A stretch of 12,714 nt of DNA, taken from positions 1 through 12,714 of the forward strand of contig CALJAQ010000171.1 in the NCBI GenBank assembly GCA_938029515.1. Reading direction: 5' to 3'. Positions 1 to 5,874 of this stretch are shown here, one piece after another (the first letter of the stretch is position 1; every line of letters starts with the position of its first letter). Source of the DNA: an uncultured Nitrososphaerales archaeon. GTDB taxonomy: Archaea; Thermoproteota; Nitrososphaeria; Nitrososphaerales; JAAOZN01. Under the pieces are notes generated by a model. It searched no databases. It saw nothing but the letters and a program-made list of their open reading frames with translations, and was not told the origin of the DNA. Both the position numbers and the translations under genes were made by a program.

Positions 1-71
1 TAGATGCTTATGGTGCTTAAAAGGTTGCGGGTAAACCCTTTATCCACCTTTTTGTCTACTTATCTTAGACT

Positions 72-1433
72 TTGAATAAGACTGCAGCATTAGCTCTCTC
101 ATCATCAGCAGTAGCTTCGGTTGTTATAGTGGAAGGGGTAGCAGGGTTATTAACCAACAGCCTGTCTCTACTCTCAGATGCTCTACACGCCCTCTTTGAC
201 ACCCTAGCTACATTCACACTCCTCGTAGCGGCGCATCTATCCCAGAAGCCGCCTGATGAAAACCACACGTATGGGCATGGGAAGATCGAGTCTATCGGAG
301 GGTTTGTAGGTGGGCTGCTGCTCTTCGCTTTAGGGGTAAACATAGTAGTATCAGCCTTCAACAGGCTCGTAGAAGGGGAGCATATGGTGGCAGCTGGTTC
401 GGTCGGCTTCTTAGCCATTTTATACACGTTGTCTATAGACTGCTTTAGAATCTTTGTGCTGCATAGCTCTTTGATGAAGGCTGGGGAGAGCGCTACTGTT
501 AGAGTAGACCTCTACCACGCCTTTTCAGACCTCTCCTCCACCCTTATCGCTTTTGCTGGCCTGTTTAGCGCCTCAATGAACGTCGGTGTCGGCGACACAT
601 TAGCCGCGCTTGTACTATGTTCGCTAATCTTCTATCTAAGTCTAAAGACCGTCTACAGAACAGGCCTAGATCTGAGTGATGCCGTGCCTACCAGTTTACT
701 CAACAAGGTTAAGCTGGTCTTCCAAACACATCCGAAGGTAGAGCGGTTCAGCGGCCTAAAGATGCGTAGAGTAGGTGATAGGTTCTTTGTAGAGGTTGAC
801 ATAACTATACCTCAAGATCTAAGCGTCAAAGAGGCGGAGTACATCGTAGAAGACATTCAGAAGAGGGTTCAAGACACGGTGGGAAAGAGTGAAGTCTCGG
901 TTAAACTTAAGCCTTCAACCCGCAGACTAACACCTATTGAGCAGATACATCAAGCTGCAGAAAAAGTGGCTGGTGTTAGAGGGGTCCACAAGGTTGCTTT
1001 AACTGATGTTAGCGGGGTACCGCATATAAGCTTGCATGTGGAGGTGGATCCTACTTTATCGAGTGATAAGGCGCATAGCATAGCTAAAGAGGTTGAGAAG
1101 CGTTTTGCTAAAGAAGTGGGCAAGGTAGGCTCTGTGATAGTGCACATAGAGCCTGCTAAAGAGCAGGCAACAGCATATGAGATCAAAGACGCTGAGTTAA
1201 TAGAGGGCATAAAAGAAGCGGTTGAAGCAGAAGACGCTGTGAAAGAGGTGAAGGCCATCAGAATCTACAGCGACTATAAAAACGAATACGCCGACATCGA
1301 ATGTGTGCTTAAAGATAACCCAGCGGTCGAAGAAGCACACAAAGTAGCTACTGAGATTGAAAGGAGGATCGGTGAAAGATACAGAAACCTAAACGTGACG
1401 CTACACATAGAGGCTGAAGAAGCGGAAAAATAA
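72..1433 (+). CDS. Cation diffusion facilitator (CDF) metal exporter with three tandem C-terminal domains
   Basis: Predicted inner-membrane divalent-metal/proton antiporter (Zn, Cd, Fe or Mn) that moves metal out of the cytoplasm. The first ~200 residues form the six-helix CDF domain. The transport site shows as H39xxxD43 in TM2 and H149xxxD153 in TM5, the all-His/Asp pattern usual for zinc-type members, and the conserved H65-TYGHGK-E73 loop follows TM2. The cytoplasmic part is unusually long: three successive ferredoxin-like alpha-beta units at about 205-283, 285-362 and 370-447, where most CDFs have one. The TTG start at 72 is the first possible one, because an in-frame stop lies at 66-68 and TM1 begins at once. 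Weak TATA candidates lie at 16-23 and 38-45. It stands alone, with the micro-gene downstream on the same strand. Family is certain; the metal is not. Confidence 0.93.
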   Translation: MNKTAALALSSSAVASVVIVEGVAGLLTNSLSLLSDALHALFDTLATFTLLVAAHLSQKPPDENHTYGHGKIESIGGFVGGLLLFALGVNIVVSAFNRLVEGEHMVAAGSVGFLAILYTLSIDCFRIFVLHSSLMKAGESATVRVDLYHAFSDLSSTLIAFAGLFSASMNVGVGDTLAALVLCSLIFYLSLKTVYRTGLDLSDAVPTSLLNKVKLVFQTHPKVERFSGLKMRRVGDRFFVEVDITIPQDLSVKEAEYIVEDIQKRVQDTVGKSEVSVKLKPSTRRLTPIEQIHQAAEKVAGVRGVHKVALTDVSGVPHISLHVEVDPTLSSDKAHSIAKEVEKRFAKEVGKVGSVIVHIEPAKEQATAYEIKDAELIEGIKEAVEAEDAVKEVKAIRIYSDYKNEYADIECVLKDNPAVEEAHKVATEIERRIGERYRNLNVTLHIEAEEAEK

Positions 1434-1474
1434 TTTTAAAGCAACGTGTTGGAGAGATGATTACGTAGATATAA

Positions 1475-1482
1475 TTTTAAAT
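1475..1482 (+). promoter_or_regulatory. TATA box of the lysine-rich micro-gene
   Basis: TTTTAAAT, centred about 25 bp before the ATG at 1503. That is the usual archaeal TATA-to-start distance, so the transcript should begin at or next to the ATG and be leaderless. Confidence 0.6.
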
Positions 1483-1502
1483 ACTTGCCATACATTACAT
1501 CT

Positions 1503-1565
1503 ATGAAGCCTAAGATGGCGAAGAAAAAGAAGAAGGCTGCAGAAAAGAAGGCTGAAAAGAAGTGA
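1503..1565 (+). CDS. 20-residue lysine-rich micro-protein
   Basis: A complete 20-codon ORF: MKPKMAKKKKKAAEKKAEKK, then TGA. Eleven of 20 residues are lysine; the rest are Ala, Glu, Met and one Pro, giving a strongly basic peptide that could form a helix. It is too short for normal gene calling. Support comes from its surroundings: a good TATA box at leaderless distance upstream, and a GC hairpin plus T-run directly downstream, in a 167-bp gap between the CDF gene and the convergent nrdJ. I do not recognise a family. The composition resembles histone-H1-type tails and the N-termini of some ribosomal proteins (e.g. eS25), but it is not the arginine-rich eL41. Possible roles are nucleic-acid binding or a ribosome-associated peptide; both are guesses. 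A second in-frame ATG at 1515 would give a 16-mer. Confidence 0.5.
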   Translation: MKPKMAKKKKKAAEKKAEKK

Positions 1566-1571
1566 ACTAAC

Positions 1572-1602
1572 GCCCAACACCGGGCTTCCACATCCTTTTT
1601 TT
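1572..1602 (+). terminator. Hairpin plus T-run terminator after the micro-gene
   Basis: Stem GCCC (1572-1575) and GGGC (1582-1585) around a 6-nt loop, followed after 10 nt by seven T (1596-1602). It begins 7 bp after the micro-gene stop and its T-run overlaps the stop codon of the convergent nrdJ. The stem is short, but archaeal termination depends mainly on the T-run. Confidence 0.55.
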
Positions 1603-3727
1603 AGTATAAACCGCAGGTTGGTGTAGGGCATCCCCCAGAATATTCTGAGCCTGCTCCAACATACTGCTCTAAGGCTCTGGTATCAGGTCTCTCAAGGCCG
1701 CCTAAGTAAAGCACCTGCTCGCTTTTACTCCCGTATCTGTAGACTGTTATCCCCTTGCACCCTAGTTTATAGGCGAGTAGATAGACCTTACGCACATCTT
1801 CAGGTGTAGCTTCGTTTGGGAGGTTCACGGTCTTGGACACCGCGTTATCAGTATATCTTTGGAAGGCCGCCTGCATCTTCACGTGCCACTCAGGAGGCAC
1901 GTCAAACGCAGTCTGGAAGACCTCCTTTACCCACTCAGGCACGCCGCTTAAACCCTTTAAGGTCCCTGTCTTTGCGATCTGAAGCATGAGCTGCTCGCTG
2001 TAGAAGCCCTCTTTCTTAGCCACTTCTTCAAAGAAGCGGTTTACCTCAAGCAGCCTACTCCCCTCCAGCACGTTCCTAACGTAGCTTACAGCAAACAGCG
2101 GCTCTACGCCGCTTGAGCACCCAGCTATAATTGAGATCGTTCCCGTCGGCGCTATAGTCGTCACAGTAGCGTTTCTCATAGCGCTGTAGCCTCTCTTCTC
2201 CCACATGCTCCCTTTGAAGTTCGGGAAGCTCCCTCTTTCTTCACCCAGCTCTCTAGACCTCTCCCTACACGCTTCTGATATAAACTTCATAACCTCTGAA
2301 GCGGCTTGTAGCGCCTTCTCTGAGGCGTAAGGTATTCCGAGCTGGATGAGCATGTCAGCGAAGCCCATTACACCAACTCCTATCTTCCTATTTGACTTCG
2401 TAGCCTGCTCAATCTTCTTCAGAGGATATTTGTTGGCATCTATCACATCATCGAGGAATAGAGCAGCGAGTCTAGCGGTCTCCTTTAACTTGCTCCAATC
2501 GATTTTACCATCGCTAACCATCTTTGCGAGGTTGATCGAGCCTAGTGTGCAGGATTCGTATGGTAAGAGAGGCTGCTCACCGCAAGGGTTTGTGCTTTCT
2601 ATCCGCCCGACGTGTGGTGTTGGGTTAGCTTCATTTACCCTATCTATGAATATGAGGCCAGGGTCACCAGTCGACCAAGCCATCGTGACTATGTAGTCGA
2701 AGACGCTTCGAGCAGGCATCTTCTTGACCTCTTGACCCGTCCTCGGGTTTATGAGGCTGTATTCTTCGCCCTCCTCAACTCTCCTCATGAAGTCGTCTGA
2801 TACCGCCACAGATATGTTGAAGTTAGTTAATGAGGTTCCACCGCTCTTACAGCCTATAAACTCCATGATGTCTGGGTGTGTGACATCTAACACACCCATG
2901 TTGGCGCCTCTCCTTCTACCCCCTTGCTTTATAACATCAGCAGCAGCGTCGAATACGCGCATAAAAGAGACTGGGCCTGAGGCTACACCGTGTGTAGATC
3001 TAACTATATCTCCCTTCGGCCTTAGTTTGGAGAATGAGAAGCCAGTTCCCCCGCCGGATTGGTGTATGAGGGCCATATATTTTATGGCGTTAAAGATCCC
3101 TCTTATCGAATCTTCTACCGGCAGGACGAAGCACGCTGAGAGCTGCCCCATACGTGTTCCAGCGTTCATAAGAGTAGGTGAATTTGGGAGAAACTCTAAA
3201 GAAGCCATAGCGTGGTAGAAGAGCTTCTCAACCCTGTTTGCATCCCCGCCGTATCGCTGCTCAACCTTAGCTATACACTTCGCTACTCTCCTAAACATTT
3301 CTGAAGGTGTTTCTATAACCCTACCGGCATCATCTCTTCTTAGATACCTTTTCTGAAGAACCAGCGCTGCGTTGACGGAGAGTTTAAGATCGTCAACCAC
3401 GCCGAAGAAGCTCTTTGCAGCCCTTACTTCAGCCCTCCTCTTCCTGTAGAGGATGTATGCTTTTGCTACTTCAGCCAACCCCTCATCTATTAACGCCTTT
3501 TCAACCAAATCTTGCACTTCTTCCACTTTAGGCACTCTTCTGCCAACGCTCTCCCTTAGCATGGAAATGACCCTGTCAGCGACCTTCTCTGCTGTCTCAC
3601 CGTCTCCTCGCCGAGTCGCTGTGAGAGCTTTTAAAACAGCGTTAACTATCTTTTCACGCCTAAACTCCTCTACTCTACCATCGCGCTTCACGATCTGCGT
3701 CGGCCAAGCTTTGCTACCCACAGTCAA
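1601..3727 (-). CDS. nrdJ: Adenosylcobalamin-dependent (class II) ribonucleoside-diphosphate reductase
   Basis: Makes deoxyribonucleotides by a B12-initiated thiyl radical, without needing oxygen. An ATP-cone allosteric domain covers about 9-98. The ten-stranded barrel carries the PNSPTLMNAG motif at 181-190, one redox cysteine at C199 (SACF), the catalytic set N380-C382-E384 (NPCGE; C382 carries the radical), the partner cysteine C393, and the phosphate-binding APTGTIS at 526-532. A C-terminal cysteine pair, C700 and C705 in CPTPTC, should recycle the active-site disulfide. The 708-residue length suits a compact archaeal enzyme with no intein. The start is TTG; a GTG two codons later is equally possible. 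It lies 27 bp downstream of the cyclophilin-fold gene and is probably co-transcribed with it. Use of class II implies cobalamin supply in this organism. Confidence 0.96.
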   Translation of the reverse strand: MTVGSKAWPTQIVKRDGRVEEFRREKIVNAVLKALTATRRGDGETAEKVADRVISMLRESVGRRVPKVEEVQDLVEKALIDEGLAEVAKAYILYRKRRAEVRAAKSFFGVVDDLKLSVNAALVLQKRYLRRDDAGRVIETPSEMFRRVAKCIAKVEQRYGGDANRVEKLFYHAMASLEFLPNSPTLMNAGTRMGQLSACFVLPVEDSIRGIFNAIKYMALIHQSGGGTGFSFSKLRPKGDIVRSTHGVASGPVSFMRVFDAAADVIKQGGRRRGANMGVLDVTHPDIMEFIGCKSGGTSLTNFNISVAVSDDFMRRVEEGEEYSLINPRTGQEVKKMPARSVFDYIVTMAWSTGDPGLIFIDRVNEANPTPHVGRIESTNPCGEQPLLPYESCTLGSINLAKMVSDGKIDWSKLKETARLAALFLDDVIDANKYPLKKIEQATKSNRKIGVGVMGFADMLIQLGIPYASEKALQAASEVMKFISEACRERSRELGEERGSFPNFKGSMWEKRGYSAMRNATVTTIAPTGTISIIAGCSSGVEPLFAVSYVRNVLEGSRLLEVNRFFEEVAKKEGFYSEQLMLQIAKTGTLKGLSGVPEWVKEVFQTAFDVPPEWHVKMQAAFQRYTDNAVSKTVNLPNEATPEDVRKVYLLAYKLGCKGITVYRYGSKSEQVLYLGGLERPDTRALEQYVGAGSEYSGGCPTPTCGLY

Positions 3728-3754
3728 TTAGCTACGCTGCACCTGCTTATCAAC

Positions 3755-4132
3755 TTAAGGCGCTGATATGGTTATCACATCCCCAGTGGTTAAGGAGCTT
3801 AGAACATCAAGCGCCGACTTGGCTTGCCCTAGAAGGGTCATGTGTTGGCTTACTTGGCATTCTTTTAAGAAGAAGCAGATGGAACCATTTAAAGGCAGGA
3901 AGGCGATATCACCTCTTTTAAATGTCTGAGTGGGCTTCTCTAAGCCGGCTACTATGTTGGTGGTAAAGTATATGAATTCGTCCCTATATCTTACCGCTCT
4001 CCCACTGATTGGGAGGCTGCGTAGCAGAACCCCTACGGTTATAGGAGCTTTATGCCTATAGAGTTCACCTTCAGAAGCACCTTTACCTGAAACCTCTATC
4101 CTTATCGGCCTTCGGCTAGCAGACTGCTGCAT
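3755..4132 (-). CDS. Cyclophilin-fold protein, TM1367/DUF369-like
   Basis: A 125-residue protein matching the small cyclophilin-like family typified by Thermotoga TM1367. Signs are the opening RIEVSGKG strand, the EGELY-AP-T block at 22-32, the LP-GRA-R turn at 40-48 and the GDIAFLPLNGSICFF core at 74-88, where the family usually has GDIAYWPPG-ALCIFFG. It has no signal peptide and is probably cytoplasmic. These proteins share the cyclophilin barrel; I see no firm basis for calling it an active prolyl isomerase. It is first in a two-gene minus-strand unit with nrdJ. The ATG lies inside an inverted repeat, and a TATA-like element about 40 bp upstream is shared with divergent rpoK. A role helping the reductase is suggested only by position. 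Confidence 0.8.
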   Translation of the reverse strand: MQQSASRRPIRIEVSGKGASEGELYRHKAPITVGVLLRSLPISGRAVRYRDEFIYFTTNIVAGLEKPTQTFKRGDIAFLPLNGSICFFLKECQVSQHMTLLGQAKSALDVLSSLTTGDVITISAP

Positions 4133-4154
4133 ACGTTATCGACGCTGTATGCAG
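4127..4154. promoter_or_regulatory. Inverted repeat over the start of the cyclophilin-nrdJ operon
   Basis: Perfect 8-bp arms CTGCATAC (4127-4134) and GTATGCAG (4147-4154), separated by 12 bp, so the arm centres are 20 bp apart, about two helical turns on one face. The left arm contains the ATG (4130-4132 on the minus strand), and the predicted minus-strand transcription start falls at about 4146, next to the right arm. That is a typical position for a repressor operator; an RNA hairpin at the message 5' end is an alternative. It does not match the NrdR box as I know it. Confidence 0.5.
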
Positions 4155-4168
4155 TTCGTTATCAGTAA

Positions 4169-4176
4169 GATTTATC
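4169..4176. promoter_or_regulatory. TATA-like element shared by rpoK (+) and the cyclophilin-nrdJ operon (-)
   Basis: GATTTATC on the plus strand reads GATAAATC on the minus strand. At the usual ~26 bp it predicts plus starts near 4199 (10-nt leader to the rpoK GTG) and minus starts near 4146 (about 14 nt before the ATG at 4132). No other AT-rich element is seen in the 76-bp divergent gap. Confidence 0.45.
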
Positions 4177-4208
4177 TCTTACCCCACTGCTGCTCTGTTA
4201 ACCTATAG

Positions 4209-4520
4209 GTGGCTAAATTGTCTGATGCTGTCGTAGCTAGTAAGAGCAAATCTAGAGAGAGAAGGGAACATAAAGCTAAGAAGGAGAAGATTCTGATAGG
4301 TCCTCCTAGACTTACGCGATTTGAGCGGGCTAGGATAATAGGTGCAAGGGCTCTTCAGCTAGCATTAGGTGCGCCACCTTTCATACAATTAGACCAAAAG
4401 ATCAAAGACCCGATAACATTAGCGCGTATGGAGTTAGAGGCAAAGGCGCTCCCTATATCGATAAGAAGAGAACTCCCTGACGGCGAGTATCAAGACATAC
4501 CTATAACAGACCTACTCTAA
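4209..4520 (+). CDS. rpoK: DNA-directed RNA polymerase subunit K (Rpb6/omega homologue)
   Basis: Small RNA polymerase assembly subunit that clamps the largest subunit, equivalent to eukaryotic Rpb6 and bacterial omega. The core occupies about 29-103, with the signature PPRLTRFERARIIGARALQL (32-51), GAPPFI (54-59) and the late PISIRRELPDG-Y block (82-94). The first 28 residues are a basic, lysine- and arginine-rich tail without recognisable fold. The start is GTG at 4209 with a leader of about 10 nt; a TTG three codons later is an alternative. The stop codon lies inside the target-site duplication of the IS remnant, so the insertion landed exactly at the end of this gene and left the protein intact. 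Before that insertion alba would have started about 55 bp downstream. Confidence 0.95.
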   Translation: MAKLSDAVVASKSKSRERREHKAKKEKILIGPPRLTRFERARIIGARALQLALGAPPFIQLDQKIKDPITLARMELEAKALPISIRRELPDGEYQDIPITDLL

Positions 4521-4521
4521 A
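4515..4521. repeat. Left 7-bp target-site duplication of the IS remnant
   Basis: CTCTAAA, immediately outside the left inverted repeat, identical to 5434-5440. It contains the rpoK TAA stop codon. Confidence 0.6.
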
Positions 4522-4540
4522 CGCTTTGTTGCAAAATTGA
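4522..4540 (+). repeat. Left terminal inverted repeat of the IS remnant
   Basis: CGCTTTGTTGCAAAATTGA. It matches the reverse complement of 5414-5432 at 18 of 19 positions; the one difference is at the fifth base. Confidence 0.85.
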
Positions 4541-4555
4541 CTTGTTTGTCTAAAG

Positions 4556-5368
4556 ATGGTTGTCAGAGTAGGTTTATCGGCTTTTACCTTCGATGAGAGG
4601 CTATGTCTAGGATTGGTTCAGCTTAATAGTGCTTTGGTGACTTTAGCTTCTTCTTCACAGAGGATTCTTGACTCTCTGAGGGGGTTGAAGGTAAGAGGGT
4701 TGGTAGGCCTCCTTATCCTAACAGCTTGATCATCCTCCTTGCCTTAATACGTTCATATTTCAGGCTACAATATCGTTAGACAGAGGTAGGATGCTTTCTA
4801 AGGTGTGGGGTTAGATGTGCCTGATTATTCAACTTTGAATAGGAAGTCTCACATACCCATAGACCTTCGAAGGGTGTTTATGAGTTCTCCATAGATAGCA
4901 CAGGATACAAGGCTTCGAATAGAGGGGGTTGATGAGGAGAAGGGGAGGGGGTATGTGAGCTTCACGTAGCTGTTGGTGTAAGTCGAAGAAGATAGTGAGT
5001 CTTGAAGTTACGGATGAATCTGAGGCGGCTCGAGTTCAAGCCCCTTAGACATCTGAGAGAGGTGTAGTAGAGAAGGTGTATGCCGATGCAGCGTATGACT
5101 CAAGAGCAACCCTCAACCCCTCCATTCAGGTTGAAGCGGCAATCAAGCCCAGAAAGAACTCTTCACAGAAGAGGCTAACCTCAGAGCCAAGACGGTCAAA
5201 GCCTTCTTCCTCAACCCAAAAGCTGGGAAGGATAAAGCTACGGACTAAGATGGGTGGCTGAAACATACAACACAGCCATGAAGAAAACATTAGGAGAGTT
5301 CATAAGAGCAATAACCCCTATCATACAGGAGATGCAGGGTAAATGCCTAACCTACAACCCCCTAACAG
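4556..5368 (+). pseudogene. Broken DDE transposase (IS5-like)
   Basis: Family motifs appear in order but in different frames, so the gene is dead. Seen are GRPPYP-SLI-LLA-IRSYFRLQYR (about 4695-4770), VPDYSTLNR (about 4817-4843), SIDSTGYKASNRG (4888-4926), LHVAVGV then KKIVSLEVTDESEAA (about 4960-5030), YADAAYDSR (5079-5105) followed by IKPRKNS, and finally RWVAET then KKTLGEFI (5248-5305). The catalytic triad codons survive: GAT at 4894, GAT at 5085 and GAA at 5260. At least four frame changes and several stops (e.g. 4881-5060) interrupt it. It can no longer mobilise itself; rescue would need an intact relative elsewhere in the genome. Confidence 0.85.
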
Positions 5369-5413
5369 CATGGAGAACAGCCTAAGCATACCTAACACGA
5401 CTGGAGAGAGGAA

Positions 5414-5432
5414 TCAATTTTGCAACAGAGCG
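5414..5432 (-). repeat. Right terminal inverted repeat of the IS remnant
   Basis: TCAATTTTGCAACAGAGCG, the inverted partner of 4522-4540 (18 of 19). Confidence 0.85.
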
Positions 5433-5433
5433 C

Positions 5434-5440
5434 CTCTAAA
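5434..5440. repeat. Right 7-bp target-site duplication of the IS remnant
   Basis: CTCTAAA, identical to 4515-4521. One base (5433) lies between it and the matched inverted repeat. Removing the element joins rpoK directly to the alba promoter. Confidence 0.6.
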
Positions 5441-5446
5441 AATACA

Positions 5447-5454
5447 TTTATATA
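5447..5454 (+). promoter_or_regulatory. TATA box of alba
   Basis: TTTATATA within an AT-rich stretch, centred about 37 bp before the ATG, predicting a start near 5477 and an 11-nt leader. It sits 7 bp beyond the IS remnant, so insertion did not break it. Confidence 0.55.
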
Positions 5455-5487
5455 TAGAGTGGGGTGGATGTGCTGTGCTGATGCGCT

Positions 5488-5850
5488 ATGTCCAGAAATA
5501 ACAAGTCTAAAAACTCTGCTGAAAATGTTTCTGCTGAGGGGCAAGCTCAGGTTGAAAAGAAGGCTAGACCTGAGAGGTCTTCACCCCCTAACCACATCTT
5601 CATAGGGAAGAAGCCGGTGATGAGCTACGCTATGTCCGCCCTCATACAGCTAGCACAGATGGGTGAAGTCGTGTTGAAGGCTCGAGGCATGGTGATATCA
5701 AGAGCGGTGGATGTAGCTGAGATTATAACTAAGAGGCTCGGTAATAACGCCTACGAGGTTAAGAGCATAGTAATAGATACAGAGCAGGTCGGCGCCGGCG
5801 AAGACATTAGAAACGTCTCGACGATCGAAATCAAAGTGGGGAGAAAGTAG
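5488..5850 (+). CDS. alba: Alba chromatin / nucleic-acid-binding protein with extended N-terminal tail
   Basis: Abundant dimeric DNA- and RNA-binding protein that coats archaeal chromosomes. The Alba fold covers about 36-120, with the signature IFIGKKPVMSYAMSAL (37-52), the DNA-binding lysine pair K41-K42 (the residues acetylated or methylated in Sulfolobus Alba), KARGMVISRAVDVAEI (64-79) and the closing STIEIKVGRK (111-120). The first ~35 residues form a polar, Lys/Arg/Ser/Asn-rich tail with no fold; most Alba proteins have under ten residues here. ATG 5488 is the only in-frame ATG before the fold, so the tail is probably real. It is downstream of rpoK across the IS remnant and convergent with apgM, with only a 24-bp gap and no clear terminator. 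Confidence 0.95.
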   Translation: MSRNNKSKNSAENVSAEGQAQVEKKARPERSSPPNHIFIGKKPVMSYAMSALIQLAQMGEVVLKARGMVISRAVDVAEIITKRLGNNAYEVKSIVIDTEQVGAGEDIRNVSTIEIKVGRK

Positions 5851-5874
5851 AGGGTAAAAAGGCTAACCAGCAGA

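Larger units (their letters stand above)
4522..5433 (+). mobile_element. Decayed IS5-like insertion sequence (912 bp)
   Basis: Bounded by terminal inverted repeats (4522-4540 and 5414-5432, 18 of 19 matching) and flanked by a 7-bp direct repeat CTCTAAA. The interior holds one degraded DDE transposase on the plus strand. Gene-sized length, termini and transposase motifs fit the IS5/IS4-superfamily type common in archaea; the exact family cannot be fixed by eye. It accounts for the whole gap between rpoK and alba; I see no other gene inside it. Confidence 0.85.

Noticed and set aside
4..75. Short ORF of 23 codons from ATG 4, ending one base into the CDF start codon
   Set aside because: Mixed hydrophobic/basic sequence with no known motif and no promoter or ribosome-binding site visible; the window edge hides its context. 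A chance frame is more likely than a leader peptide.
950..1258. 102-codon frame on the minus strand inside the CDF gene
   Set aside because: Opposite-strand shadow of a well-supported gene; its composition (Ser/Thr/Leu-rich) reflects the complementary frame and it has no recognisable domain.
5076..5261. 61-codon frame treated as a separate small gene
   Set aside because: It is a fragment of the broken transposase (YADAAYDSR and IKPRKNS motifs), not an independent gene.
5420..5605. 61-codon frame starting in the IS right end and running into alba
   Set aside because: It overlaps the alba start in another frame and has no family resemblance; alba is certain.
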